From Condylostoma magnum (lineage: Eukaryota; Ciliophora; Heterotrichea; Heterotrichida; Condylostomatidae), in assembly GCA_920105805.1 (NCBI GenBank), contig CAKKTI010000030.1, positions 1 through 64,000 on the forward strand: a stretch of DNA of 64,000 bases, given 5' to 3'. The notes beneath the pieces were generated by a model, which was not told the origin of the DNA, made no database searches, and was given only the letters and a program-made list of their open reading frames with translations. A program made the translations under genes and the position numbers. Position 1 is the stretch's first letter; each line of letters opens with the position of its first letter. This document shows, piece by piece, positions 25,601 to 38,600 of the stretch.

Positions 25601-27478
25601 GTAAATTAAGATGGAATAGAAAGAGACTATTTAGATCAGTAAGAAAGCCAGTTTGCATTGAGTTTTATTAACAAAAAGTACCTCAGTGAACCGAAGATAG
25701 TAGTCAATACTAGAATTATTGTAGTAGGAGCCTCTGATACGGGAATATCTTTCATTGAATCTTTACTATCCAACCGGTATTTGCAATTTACCAGCATTTA
25801 CCTTATAGCTCCAGGTGGACTTTCATATTACCATATTGACGACTACAGCAAAAACATGAAATCTAGTAGTTTCAGCTATACCTTGAGAGAATATCGCAAT
25901 CTTTTACTAGAAAACCGTGTTACTGTAATAGACGCTAGACTCGTAGAAATCGACAGGGAAGAAAAGAGAATAATTTTAAACGATGAGTCAGTTCTAAGGT
26001 ATGATATTCTATTACTTGCTATGGGATTGCAAGATATAGCCTTAAAGCAACTAGGATATGTATCAAGAGGAATTGCCCCAGTACCAGAGGACAAAAAGCA
26101 TATAGACGGTGTTATTTCAATAGACGATCCATACTTATACCAGCATTTTAGAGAACAAGGTAGCATAATGTCAGTATTAACACACAGAAAGCAGCCAGGA
26201 ACAACTATTGTATATGGTTACACTCTCCATTGCTACTGCTTCATACAAGGACTAATAAACAAGGGAATAGATCCTTCACGAATTCACCTACTCATACCTG
26301 ATCCTGTATTCGAGTACGACGAAGGAGTTGATCCTTTATTTGGAGGTGATGAACATATTTTACTTAATAACCCTGCTTTCCAGGACGACCAAAACGTGCT
26401 TGAATTTGTACACAATGAGCTAATAAAACAAGGGGTTGTAATATTCCATAACTCAGTCATCAAAAGCTTAGAATTAGATGATAAATAAAACCTAAGTGGA
26501 ATAGTGTATGAACAGAATGACTTAGACTTCTGCCTTTCTTGCAGAGTATTAGTAACAGCTTGCTAAGTTGATGTAGATGATGAGATCTTTTAATCAATCC
26601 ACGGTAATGGGCTAGTTTTTAACGGTAGGATTATAGTAAACAACTAATTCCAGACAACTGATGAAAACATATACGCAGCTGGTACTTTGTGTGAGTTTTC
26701 TTAGGAATTGAGGGCCTTGGCCCCAGGGAGGTGCTTAAGAATGGATCGGTACAATGGAAGAGAGGTTGGTATAAGTGTTGCTAGGTCAATTTTAAATGTA
26801 CTGGAAATCGAGGCCTTGTAGGGTCTGTATGATGAAAGAAAGGAAGAAGTGCCTTATTTTTACATGCCAAGAGGAAAGGGAGGAATGCTGCCTGGGAATT
26901 ATCATTACTATCATATCGCTGCCCCTAAGTACGCAGATCCTTAGGTATATCAGGAAAAAGAGAAAAACAGATAAGATGTAGTTGGAAACACTATAAAATT
27001 TGATGATGATGGATAAGTAACAGGACATTATATCAGATTCACGTTTAATAACTATGGAATCATCGACTCTGTTACTTATTACAGCAAAAACCCTATTGTG
27101 ATCCAAAGCTTGTGAAGTTTTGTTGGATTGAGTGAAACTTATTTAAATAAGTTAAATATTAGGTTTGAAAGTGGACTTATTCCTGATGTTGCTGAGTTTT
27201 TATCGGAAAATTGGGCAATGGCACTTTATCATGATTGGTTTGCTGATTTCTCTATGAAGTTGAAATCTGTTGTAAGGGAAAATATTACTGAGATTTTAGA
27301 GCATGTTAAGGGGTTGATTGATAATAAGGAGGAGCTAACTAGAGAACAGGTGGACAAATTAAAAGCACTTGTGCCTACTGAAGTAAAAAGACTCATTCAT
27401 GAACAGACATTAGAGTATATTAGAGCAAATCAAAATCATTTACCTATGTATTACATTCCTGGTGTTGAATTTGAATGA
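22655..27478 (+). CDS. CFAP61: Cilia- and flagella-associated protein 61 (calmodulin/spoke complex)
   Basis: 1607 residues in one frame with no intron. The protein has the CFAP61 layout: an N-terminal acetyltransferase-like region (HIEIRTARQEDHDNLATIF, QVHDKAIGLLSVRSD), a charged insert, a second such region (SAKCKDEIIGIFLLSRD), and from about residue 1017 a Rossmann FAD/NAD-type fold (IIVVGASDTGISFIESLL). It ends NHLPMYYIPGVEFE at TGA 27476-27478. CFAP61 belongs to the calmodulin- and spoke-associated complex at the base of axonemal radial spoke 3 and is needed for ciliary beating. It is longer than the roughly 1240-residue human protein, mostly through acidic Lys/Glu-rich inserts in the middle. 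Confidence 0.88.
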
Positions 27479-27690
27479 GATTATTAATTTTAAAATTAGA
27501 TTTAATGTTGTATTATGGTTTTTAGAAAGCCTAATTATTTAATTATTGATAATACAATTGGGTTAGATAAAATTATCAAACTATTTTCAACCAGCATAAT
27601 TGTAAATTTACGTACAAATAACCTAATACCTACACAACACAATCAACAAATCTAATAAAAATCTATTCAAAATACTAAAATATAATAAAA

Positions 27691-29205
27691 ATGTAAGTTT
27701 CCCCTTATAATCTAAAGTAGCGTGTTCAGTAAGACACCTTTAGAGCAGAAGGCAAAATATCTGATTAATAGTTTTATATGCGCTTCCTAAATCCTATAAA
27801 AATTTCTAGAAAAACACTAAGTAGCTTTCCAGTATACAGTACTTTCTACTTCAAAAAGCACATGAAAAAATAAGCTGTATGATTATCCGTGCTATCATTT
27901 ATTATAGTAGTATTAGCATTAGCAGAGAATAAAATCTACTATCACAACAATTACGAGAATAATGACTTAACAAATTTTCTCAGAATTGTAATTTTAACTA
28001 TGTGCTTTATAGATTGCATAATATTGGTGTTTTACTACTGATACTATTTTCAAATACGGAAAAGCTACTGTATTGTAGATTAATTTTGTAAATTTTAAAC
28101 AGCAAACATGTTTTAAGACTGTCAATACCGAAATAATTTAATTCTAGAACTTATCATAACCATATTATATATACCACCAGGAGTTAGCTATACCTACTAG
28201 TTTAATATTCTTGAAACAACTTAAATTTTATCATTAGACGACTTATTTTTAGCATTTGTTATACTAAAGCTATACCATATAACTAAATTAATATACGAAT
28301 ATTCTTACTACGGGTCAGAAAAAGCAATATTTTATTGTAGATAACAAGGAGTCATGTCTTACATTTCTTTTGCTATAAAAGCCTAGATACAGGAAAATCC
28401 TGTAGGCATGATATGCATAATTTGCATATATCTTATAATAAACTTTGGGATTTTAATCCATACTTACGAAAGAGGCTTACCCGATAGCAGATTTGAGAAC
28501 TATTGGAACTGTTTTTGAATTATTGGCTTGACCTAAACTACAGTGGGGTATGGGGATATAATACCGTAATCCCATTTAGGCAGAGGCTTAATAGTGTTTA
28601 TTGGAATATACGGAGTTTTTCTGCTATCTTACATGGTGATGGTATTTTAGCAATAACTCGGATTAGATTATAATGAAGACAATTTGATAAATCAAATCAA
28701 ATATAGACATAAAGTAGCATAAAAGCTATAAGTTGTTGCAGCTAGTTTTATATAACTAGCTTGAAGACTGAAATTTAAAAGGATGCGTAAGACTAGCAGT
28801 TTTTAGGATTTTCATACATATTTCACTAGTTTTCTGAAATTTCAAGTTGAAAGGAAAAAGATTTTACAGAGTTTTAATAATGGAATTGACAAATAAATCG
28901 AAGAGTTTTAAAATACAGTAAGCCGAAGATTCAATAAATGCTTTCAAGAAATAAAAGACCTAGATAAAGATTTAGATACATAAGCCTTATCGGTATTATA
29001 AAGCTCACAGCAATTGAGTATATTATTGAATGTTCTTGTAATATAAACAGGTAGATTTTCAAGGTCTCCTTAACAATCTCCAAGAAGAAAGAAATAAAAG
29101 CTTAACCGTAATTCAAAACTACGAAGAAGAACTGCAATTGTACTTAAGCATGTAATCCAAAGGAATATTGTAAAAAAGTATTCAGAATCATGCAATGATT
29201 TGTAA
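27691..29205 (+). CDS. SK-type small-conductance calcium-activated K+ channel
   Basis: 504 residues with six hydrophobic segments. The pore has the K+ filter TTVGYGDIIPQ near residue 285, and after S6 comes a basic amphipathic stretch VAASFIQLAWRLKFKRMR that matches the calmodulin-binding region of SK channels. The N-terminal S1-S4 part lacks an Arg ladder like that of voltage-gated channels, also as in SK. It would hyperpolarise the cell when Ca2+ rises, for instance after ciliary reversal. TGA codons in transmembrane segments (VFYYWYYF, WNCFWIIG) are Trp. It ends at tandem TAA TAA (29203-29208), abutting the stop of the next, convergent gene. Confidence 0.85.
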
Positions 29206-29208
29206 TAA

Positions 29209-29607
29209 TTAATCCCTATTGCTTAACTGTTTTTTTATTCCTTTAATATTAATAACCTTTCTATTCCCTCGTTGAAATTTCAGAGATTACTTAGTATGAG
29301 AAATAATCGATTTAAACGGAGTTTTGACTCTGCAGCTCATAAGGCATCTACTGTAGCTTATATTGGCAGATTCAATAGTTCATGTATAGTGTTATTTTGG
29401 CGGCAGATAGGATTACATACCAGACAAGGGCCTCCTATACAGTTAATCATCTGTACGCCTAGGAGAAGTTGAAAATCTCCTAAATTATACCCTCTTTCTT
29501 TTCCCCGTTGCAGATTTTATCTATCTTGCTTTATATTTCGAGATATTTGAACTATTAAGATGATCGTTTTAGACAATATTAAGTAGGGTTAGATTTTCGG
29601 CAGACAT
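29209..29607 (-). CDS. Small basic protein of unknown function
   Basis: 132 residues, MSAENLTLLNIVQNDHLNS to KKQLSNRD, strongly basic, with a nuclear-localisation-like patch (TGKRKRVQFRRFSTSPRR). No recognised domain. Its stop TAA (29209-29211) directly abuts the second TAA of the channel gene on the other strand. A second minus frame through the same DNA, with the piece LNLPIQATVDALWAAESK, also looks protein-like but has no good start. I prefer the frame with its own ATG and tidy end. The region is richer in GC than true spacers here. Confidence 0.5.
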
Positions 29608-29678
29608 ATTATTATAAATATACCGAAAAATTATACAGTAGATATATAAAACACTTATATAGTTTAATAATTACCTAA

Positions 29679-32600
29679 CTACTCTTCTTCTTGTTCACTA
29701 CCACTGCCTTGCACATCATGATCAAGATCAATAGCCTGACAGTGCGAACAAGCGTATATCAGTTTAGCTCTAGCAATTTCTTTACTAGAATAATTTGGCA
29801 ATTCCAATGAGAAGAAGCATGTGTGAGATACAGGCAAATAATTATCAGCTGGTGATTACCCAAATTCCTGTATAGTAAAGGTTTTAAAAGACCCAGTAAT
29901 AGGAAGTCGAGATCTTCCCCATACAAACCTTAGGAATTAAACACGCTCCTAATTAGTAAACTCTTCTAAAATCTCCCAGAATATCTTGATTATTCTACTA
30001 TTCTCATCATAACTGTCATATTTAGTGTTTTCCTTGAGCCTTTAAACGTCTATTATAGGTGATCCGCAAACTAGCTGCTCTACTTAATTCCAAGTGAACT
30101 GTTGAAGAATGTTAAAAGGAATCACACACTCCATTCCTCTCCTAATACAATTATAGGCTTCTTCGTTTTCATGGATTCTTGCTTCTAGTATCAAATCAGC
30201 GTATTCCTTGCTCTGTTCAAAAGCAACTGGCTTAAGTTTTCCATTGGGAACTAATTCTACTAATTAATCCGCTGAGTTTTAAGTGGTAAAATATAGATCA
30301 GGGAACATCTATTAAAAGTCTTCATTAGAAATATTTTACTATTGCAAATCCTTCATCATTTCAATCGCCTAGAAAGCCTAAATATCGATATTCTTCAAAT
30401 CAGTTATACTAATTGGACTATTAATCATCTTTTTCCAGAATATAGGTGAAAGCATCAATGCTAGATTGTTCTAGGTTCTTATAGCGATTCCCATTAGCTT
30501 ACCTAGAAATGTATACATTTCATAGTGCAGCTGACTCTTGCTCTAAGGATTTATGATATAAGTATCCCTAAACAACCCTAAATTATGCTTGTTATTAGGA
30601 CACGGTATGAAAAGTGGTAAGAAATCAGACATTAGTTCCTCACAAATAGCTGAGATTGTTTCATTATACGGGCCACCAGCGTCAACTGATCCCTCGTCCT
30701 TAAAATCTACAGTAAATGCTCTTTCTTTATTACAGAGTTCATTATTATTTCTGTCATTCATAGATCTCATTACTTAGGCAAAAAGGCTAAATTGGTTATT
30801 AGTGTCATGCTGTCCTTATGATTTTAGTATAGTCGCGTTTATCTTATCAACAACAATTCTGGGTCGTGCATCAGAGCTTGATTCTTTCAGTTGTTATTTA
30901 AGTTTTTCGAATTTTAGATCAAATGATATGATTTTACCGCTTTGTATTATAGCGTTTTGTATGTTTTAGATTTTAGAGTCTATTTAATTAGACGTCTTGA
31001 AACTGAATTATTGGGTAATTTGTTAGAATCTCAGATTGAATTGTTTTAAGATTTAAAAGCGCTCAATTATGGTTTGTTTAGGAACTATTTCAAGATGAGA
31101 GTACTACATTAGCAATTCTGGTGTTAAATCCTGTGGCTTTAAGTCAAATTAAAGGAAACTCTATTTTTGTATGCTGCATATGTGATCAACTAAATTAACT
31201 ATTTGCATATCAAAGAATTTCATATCTTTGGCGTTATTTTTGTTAAGGTAGTCATTCCATTCTTGCAATTAGGATTCTTCTAATTAATCTAGTAGATTAA
31301 GAGATTAGTTACTTATGACTTATGGAACTAATTATAATTTAGGTTAACACTTTGCCTCGCTAGGATCAATCAAAGCGATTGTTTCAATTGGAGGATTTGT
31401 GGTACTTAAATACACTTTTTGCCCCTTTTTAATCAATCTGGCTCCAATTCTAAACGACTGATTTGAAGTTCTTTACTAAAATTTGGTTCTAAAAACTTAC
31501 TCTGAGTTTTTAAGTATAACAATGCTCCTTCTTGAATGCTGTATAATGAATTCAATAATATCACCATCTTAAAATCCAGGGGCTTCAAAGTACTGTAGAC
31601 TAGCATTTATTTCTCCTTTGCTTCGATATACATAAAATTTCTAGTTCATTGGATCATCTAGGCCTGGACACTTGTACATTATTCCAATTATAATTTACTC
31701 ATCCAGCATTTTCTGTATATTAAATCTAGTATAGAAATTTCCTGTACCTATGGACTGCTTGGTTATGTATGATTTACCACCATCTTCATCATGCTTTATC
31801 TAAAATTAGTCGTTTTCCCATCTGAGGTTTTATAAAGCTGCGTAGTTTTTATTGACTGGGTATTAAATATAAGCTTCTTGTGTAAATACATTGAAATTTG
31901 CATCGATTATATTTTCTAAAACATCTTTTTATATTCTGCATGATACAATACTAACTTTCAAATCTTAAGATGTACCAAAGCAGACAAATGGAATCAATGG
32001 AAGCAATGAATGATTAAAATACCCAATTTCAACATCATCAAAGAAAACATTTATTTTTTATTCATTAGGAATTCCAACAAATTTGATAATACTTCCATTT
32101 TTCGCCTTTTTAGCAATATTATTGCAGCTATCATTTTATTAAAAGTCACCATTTCCTCTATAGAAACCTACTAAAGGATGTTCATTTGAATTCGGGAAGT
32201 TATCATATCTTGAAATGCTAGTTTTAGTATCAAACAAACCGATAGCTATCTTACTTTTACTTTTGACACAATCAATTTTAATAGCTAGTTCAAAATGCCT
32301 TATTGGTATTTCATTCATTAGGGCTATTTACCAATTATCATTAGTACTAGCTCTTAATAACGTTTATCCTTGATTAGATACACGCATGTCTTATGACAAC
32401 TTTGATTGTTGAAATTATAGAGGGAAATCATTATATTTCTCTTATACAGGTATAATTTATTAGCTAATTTATGAGTCATAAGCCATCTTTATAGATTAGT
32501 TTGGCAATAGTTAGCTTTAATCACTTATTATTACTTTGAATGGGCATTTATTATCATAAGTTACTTTTTGTATATCCGTTTAAGTAACCTCATCTAATTA

Positions 32601-35600
32601 GATTTCTTTAGTAAACCAATCAATATGTTCTTTAACGAATTGTTTTAATAGGTAAATAACCATTTTATCGTTCCTGAATCCAAAAGCCTCTAATTCAAGA
32701 GTACTGTCAAATATTTATTATAAGGCTGGATTGTTATTTTAAGGGTAGTTTTAAAGTATACCCATTAATAAAGAGTAGGCTTAAGTTTAGTCCTTCTTTT
32801 CATTCTTTTCAACTAGATAAAATTATTAGTTTAAAAAGTTAAGCAAGTTTAGGCCAACCACCTCATGAGGAACTTATACTGAGGGTTAATTCATTATACA
32901 ATCAATCAAATTTATAGCTTAATTTCTTATAGTTTAGTCTTTTATGTGAGCTATTAAAACAATCAATCCTAATAATGCTTTACTACTCGTTAAGCTATCA
33001 ATGAAATCCTTATCACTCATGAAATAGCTTAGTAATTCAATTATACACTTTTCATTGTAAAATTCTACCTATGGATGATTCGAAAGATTAAAAATAGTTG
33101 ACCCTCCTATAGGCTTTACATAAAATTTGTATCCCCAATATACTACAGAGCCATCTGTTCTGTAATTTAAGTGCACAATTTCTCCAGGGACTGTAAAATT
33201 TTTGAAATTACTCAAAGGGCCAGAGTATTCACATATCAATCCAGTTTTATTAGATTGTCTATAAAACGATAGTACATCACAACCTTATTCAGTGAAGGTT
33301 TATGGGTCAAAAACAATCTCCAATGCGGATGCTCCTGGTATATTAATTATTTAGTTGTGGTCCATATTGTTGTAGTAAGGGTGAGGGGATTCTACAACGA
33401 TAAAATTAGCTTAATTTTTAGACTCTTTGTAAGTGATTCCTAAAAGAATTTAGCCTGTGATGTAATTCAAGAGGTTTTAAGTGAAATTAGGAATCTGCTT
33501 TAAATTATTAAGTACATCTTCTAATTGGGAAGGATAAAATAATCCAATTTATATCAAATTATGCAAGTTCTCAAAATTGAGTATAAATTATTCAGCTATT
33601 TTTGGATTATTCTCTATAATTTGTTTTAAAATCCTTCAAGATGACAAAGATATATAGTAATTAGCATATTTCTGTTATAAAATCTTTAATTGTAGTACAC
33701 TTTTACCTCCTATATATTTAGAAGTTTCTTCTTTAACTTTTTCTAATTCTATTTCCTTTTCTTTAGATTCTTAAGATAGTCCTAATTATTTTATCTAGGT
33801 ATCATATAATTGCATACTATCACAAACAGCTACAAAAATGCATTCAGTATCAGATTGCTTAAGATTTAAAACAGGCGAAAGGCCTGGTTACACATCATAT
33901 AACTATGCTTATATAGGTTAAAAGTGTGACGGAATTATTACATTATCAAATTAATCGGTTCATACTAAAACAATTTCAGTAAGATAGTTAGTAATATTAG
34001 TCTTGCAATCTTAGAAAAGAGAGTAAACATAAGTTTTTACATCTTTTTTGTCAGTATTTTCTGTGTATACAAATCCTAAATCACCTATTAAATTCTCATT
34101 ATCTTCTCTTTCCTTATGAGTAATACTAAAATTACTTAATATCCTTGGAGCTTGGTCGATAGGTAATGTTTTATAAATCAAGTAGTTTAGCCCCTCAGGC
34201 CAATTTTCTTCAATTTGATTATTTTTGTAAATTTTAGCTAGTTAATAATCTTTATCTATCTTGTCTAATGAATCAACTATATCTAAATCTACGACAACTT
34301 CCTATAGGTGTTAAGGATAATCTACATCAGCATTACTGTTAAAATGATCAAATATATTAAAAACTCCTTGATATTATAGATTATCTATATCTTCACCTTC
34401 TTTTAATAAGTTTTCTAATATTGACTTATAGGACTTGTTTTATTATACTATATTAACACAAGCTATTCTGTCTTTAGTTATGGTATTAATTATGTTTTCA
34501 GTGTGATCATTACAGAATTCAACATTCTATTATAATACATCTTCGTATATTTAGAAACCCTTTAAAACAACGTTTTTCCCCTGGTATAAATTAACCTTAA
34601 AATCTGCTAATTCATATCCATTGAATACTTATTGCTGGGTAATTTCTTATTGATTACTAGTATCAATCGATTGAATAATCACTTTACCATTTGCTGATAA
34701 AATTAGCTTAAATTTATAATTTTCTTACTTTGATAGTTAACATAACTCATTTTCATTAACTGGGTCGATAATTGTACACAAAACATTATCATCATTTGGC
34801 TATAATACAACCTTTATACCTCCAAAGCTAAATCCTATAGTACTATCAATTACTCCCACACACCCTACTCCTACAAATACAGTTAAGTTTAAGCATTGCT
34901 ACTTGTTTATCAGTTTTCCGAATAGTTCATCGTTGAATGCCATTTAAGCGTAGGAATTCATAGTAGTATTATCTGATACTAAAATCAATTGATTTTATGA
35001 ATTAATATAGCCTTTAAATCCTTCATCATAAGACCTTATTTTAAACTCATTGAATATAGACACTCTTAAACTTTTCAATAGACTTAAATGCTCTTTTTCC
35101 TCCTCTTCAATTTCATCTTCTTTATTTTCTTCTTCTTGGTTAGGCAAATGTTCAACTTCTGTGAATTAATCAGGAATTGATAAGTTGTAATAAATACTGA
35201 GTAGTAATCGTTGAGAATATGCTGATTTGAGATTTAAATCTCTTAATTTTTCCTCATCTTTGACTTCTTTCAAAGACACTGCTAGAATATCGAACAAATG
35301 AGGAATGTTTATATCATCTTATATAAATTAGTATAGCTCTTCAATGATGAAAATTGTATTACTAAAAATCGTAGTAACTGTATCATGATGGAAAGCAACT
35401 TAGCTATTGTTTTCTAATTAAACTTGTCTTAAACTATTACACAACTCTAGAAGTTATTCCGAAATGTGCCAAATTTGCCTTTATTATGACTGTGATAAGT
35501 CTTTCAAGGGATTCTCACAATCTAGTCGACTTTACTCGATATTTTCTTTAGGAATTGAGTTTAATTGGTTTTAGTCCATTGAGTAAACTTAATAATTGCC

Positions 35601-38600
35601 TCCATCTTGAGCTATTAATACACCTCTTTGCATTGAGCCTTAATTTAGTTCTATTGAACTTCATTGCTTTAATTATCCGTATTATGGGAGTTTAGGAGAT
35701 AAAATGGATAAAAATCCTAGAATAGCAAGATAAGACGGCCTTACACTTATTTAGTTTTCCTTTAATTCTTTTAGATTGTCTATAATTTCCTGAATCCTGT
35801 TGAAGAATAAAATCTACCATTAATCATCCTTAAATATCTCTACTAGAATATTCCTAAACTCAAAGGAAACAGAATAAAGTTAACTGAAATTGATTCTCTT
35901 TTTCCTTCAATCTGATAAATAGGTAAAATGTAACCCAGATATACTAAGACAAGTCATAATAAAATCTCCGCAGTCATCAGTTTCTAGCATTTCGTGTATT
36001 TTAGACTTATCAACTGAATCAAAAATCCTCTAAAATGTTTAAAGGCTTCTTTAACCTACTAGTTTTCGTGCTATTTGTAAAGCGTAAGTTGAGATCTCTA
36101 TATTTCGTAGTTCTAATCCTATTTTTAGCAGTAAGCTTATGTTTTAATCTTACTTTAAAATTTATCTAGAATCAGCTGATTAAGAAATAAGATTTATTAG
36201 CCATAAAATTGACTTTAGGAACTGCGTATCCTATTCAGTCTCCTGTGTTGCATTGTTTATATATAGGGTGGAAGGTGGCATGAGGTTTAATAGGGATAAA
36301 TCAATAGCTTGCTTTAATTGGTCGTGAAGTTCGTTGATTTCGTAAAATTCTCTAGAAATTTGATACAGAACGCAGTATAGATCAAGCTGTCCGTTTTCAT
36401 TGTACCATAATTTGTTATCATTATCGACGAATTTTTAAATATCCTAGTAGGTGACCTGATTATCTGCCTTTACAAACTTAGTTAATATTTGTTTTAGATT
36501 GCCTTGTTATAATTACTCTATGATAGTTTATGCAAATTCTTTAGGATTTTAGAACTATTCTTAGACTTAATAATCCTCATTCATTGTTTTAGGCAAGTTT
36601 TGAAGTATTGGAGTATCTTAATACAGTTGAATAGTGTCAACTGGTAGATTTAGTTCTGGTATTTTTGATATGAAATAAAATATATCTAAAGTGTCATTGT
36701 TTATTCAGTCATTTTCAACTACGAAGGTATCTTCTTATAAATCAAGAGTTTCCTATACATTTTACATTGAAACTGGTCGGCCTTGTTAATTTTGGCTTGT
36801 GTTTCTGTATACTTGTATTAGTTTATTAAGTACAATATCATCATCTTCAATACGTGAGGCAATTAAACCAATAATTATATCATTAACACTTTATTAAGTT
36901 TCTTACTTACTCCAATTTTTGCCTTAAATAGCTTCTAATACCTTAAGATCTATTTAGTCACCTTCAAGCTACTTTTAGACGTTTTTAGAGCTATTCATTT
37001 GTTATCTTAATATATTAATAATAAACTCGCACAATCTTTACGAGGATAAGGGTTAAATCTACTACCAGCTCTCTTTCTCACAAGAAGCAAAGTTCAATAC
37101 TAAAATTTTAACTAGAATCCATGCAGACTCAGAAATAAGCTCTAACTTATGATTATCCTCCCTTTAAGCTGTAAGGTTTTTAGCCTTTGTGAACGTAAAA
37201 CTTAAAAATTCATCTTAGGAATGCTTTATCTCTGTTAAGTATTTATTAGATTTGCCATACTCAACATACAAATATTTAGGATCTTCAGCTGTTCCGAGAT
37301 TTGGAGTAATTTTTACCATTCCAGTCTCCTCTGGACTTATAATAGCTTTTATTATTCCTTATCCTTATCCAAAAACAGGTTTAATGAATAAGTCGTCCTT
37401 TATTTTAACAAAATCGGAATCTTACTAACTGCTTAGCTTAAATTTAGTTATAACCTTTTCATAGTTCAGTTTTAGCTAAGATAGTTACTTCACGTCCTTT
37501 TTGGCGAGTTGAAATAAGTAAATAGCAAGTTTGCTTAAATCTAGCTTTAGAATTAACTAAGCGTCTTATTGTCTGTATATATGAGCCAAAGTTACCAAGT
37601 ATTAAACGATCTGCATTGAATTAGACCTTGAAATTCAGTTCTTTTACTGCTTCAAAAACAATGTAAAGCTTTTATTCGTTGATTGTATAAGTTGACTAAA
37701 TGACTTTTGTAGTTATTCTTATAAGTTTCCATCGATTCCTAGTAGGTTTGAGTCGAAACGTCTTCTTTTGTCGCCTTAAAATAGAGATTTATTGATTGCG
37801 TATGTAACTAGCCAGCTATGCTTGAAGTTCATCATTGAGTGATCCATTAACTGTAATCCTATTATACGTTTTATTGCGTTCTCTCTTCTTGTTTACACCT
37901 CTGTAAAGATTTGCTCTAATGTAATATCATTTTAAAGACAAGTTTTTAGCATTAAAGCAATTTTATTCTCCTTTTGTTTTTCATGTTGTTCCTTTTTTCC
38001 TTATATAGACTTCATTCTAACTAATAGTAAGCTTTTGAACAAGTTTTCTTCATCTATTTATTACTCTTTTTAATCGTGAGAGGTAGAGCGTTGTAACAAA
38101 GGAACATTAGTTTCGTGGATTATTTGATCTTAGATAAAAGAGCACTCAGCGTTTAATAGTATCAATATCTTCTGCTCATAAGCCTTTAAGTAATCTTCCA
38201 TTTCCTCAGTTTTCTGTTTCTTATGTACTAAATTTTACCTGAATTAAAAGGCTTCCTTAGCCTGGTCGATGATAAATTAATCAAATGTTTTATTAGCTGC
38301 TTATTATTAGAAATCATTTTAAAGATTGTTGTATTTTAGTAGTAATAAAAACACCCCTCTTTCCAGCTTGTCAAATACCTCTCCTCCTATTCTAGCTGCA
38401 GATTGGTTAATATTTCCTATTTATTGTCTTAAGGCTTGCCAAATTTCAGTATATTCATCAGTTCCATTCATAAATTTCTCTATAAATTCTGATGGGTATA
38501 AACTTTTTTGGTCATCTAGCCCACAATAGTAGTTGTCTATAGATTAATGAGCTATTACAGGTTATAATTATTTAGCCTATGCACCAGCAGAGAAGCTTCT

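Noticed and set aside
29272-29472. Plus-strand 66-codon frame and a possible structured RNA (inverted repeat CTCCTATACAG...CTGTACGCCTAGGAG)
   Set aside because: I compared it with SRP RNA, snRNAs and RNase P RNA from memory and found no convincing match. A minus-strand protein frame with its own start and stop explains the region better.
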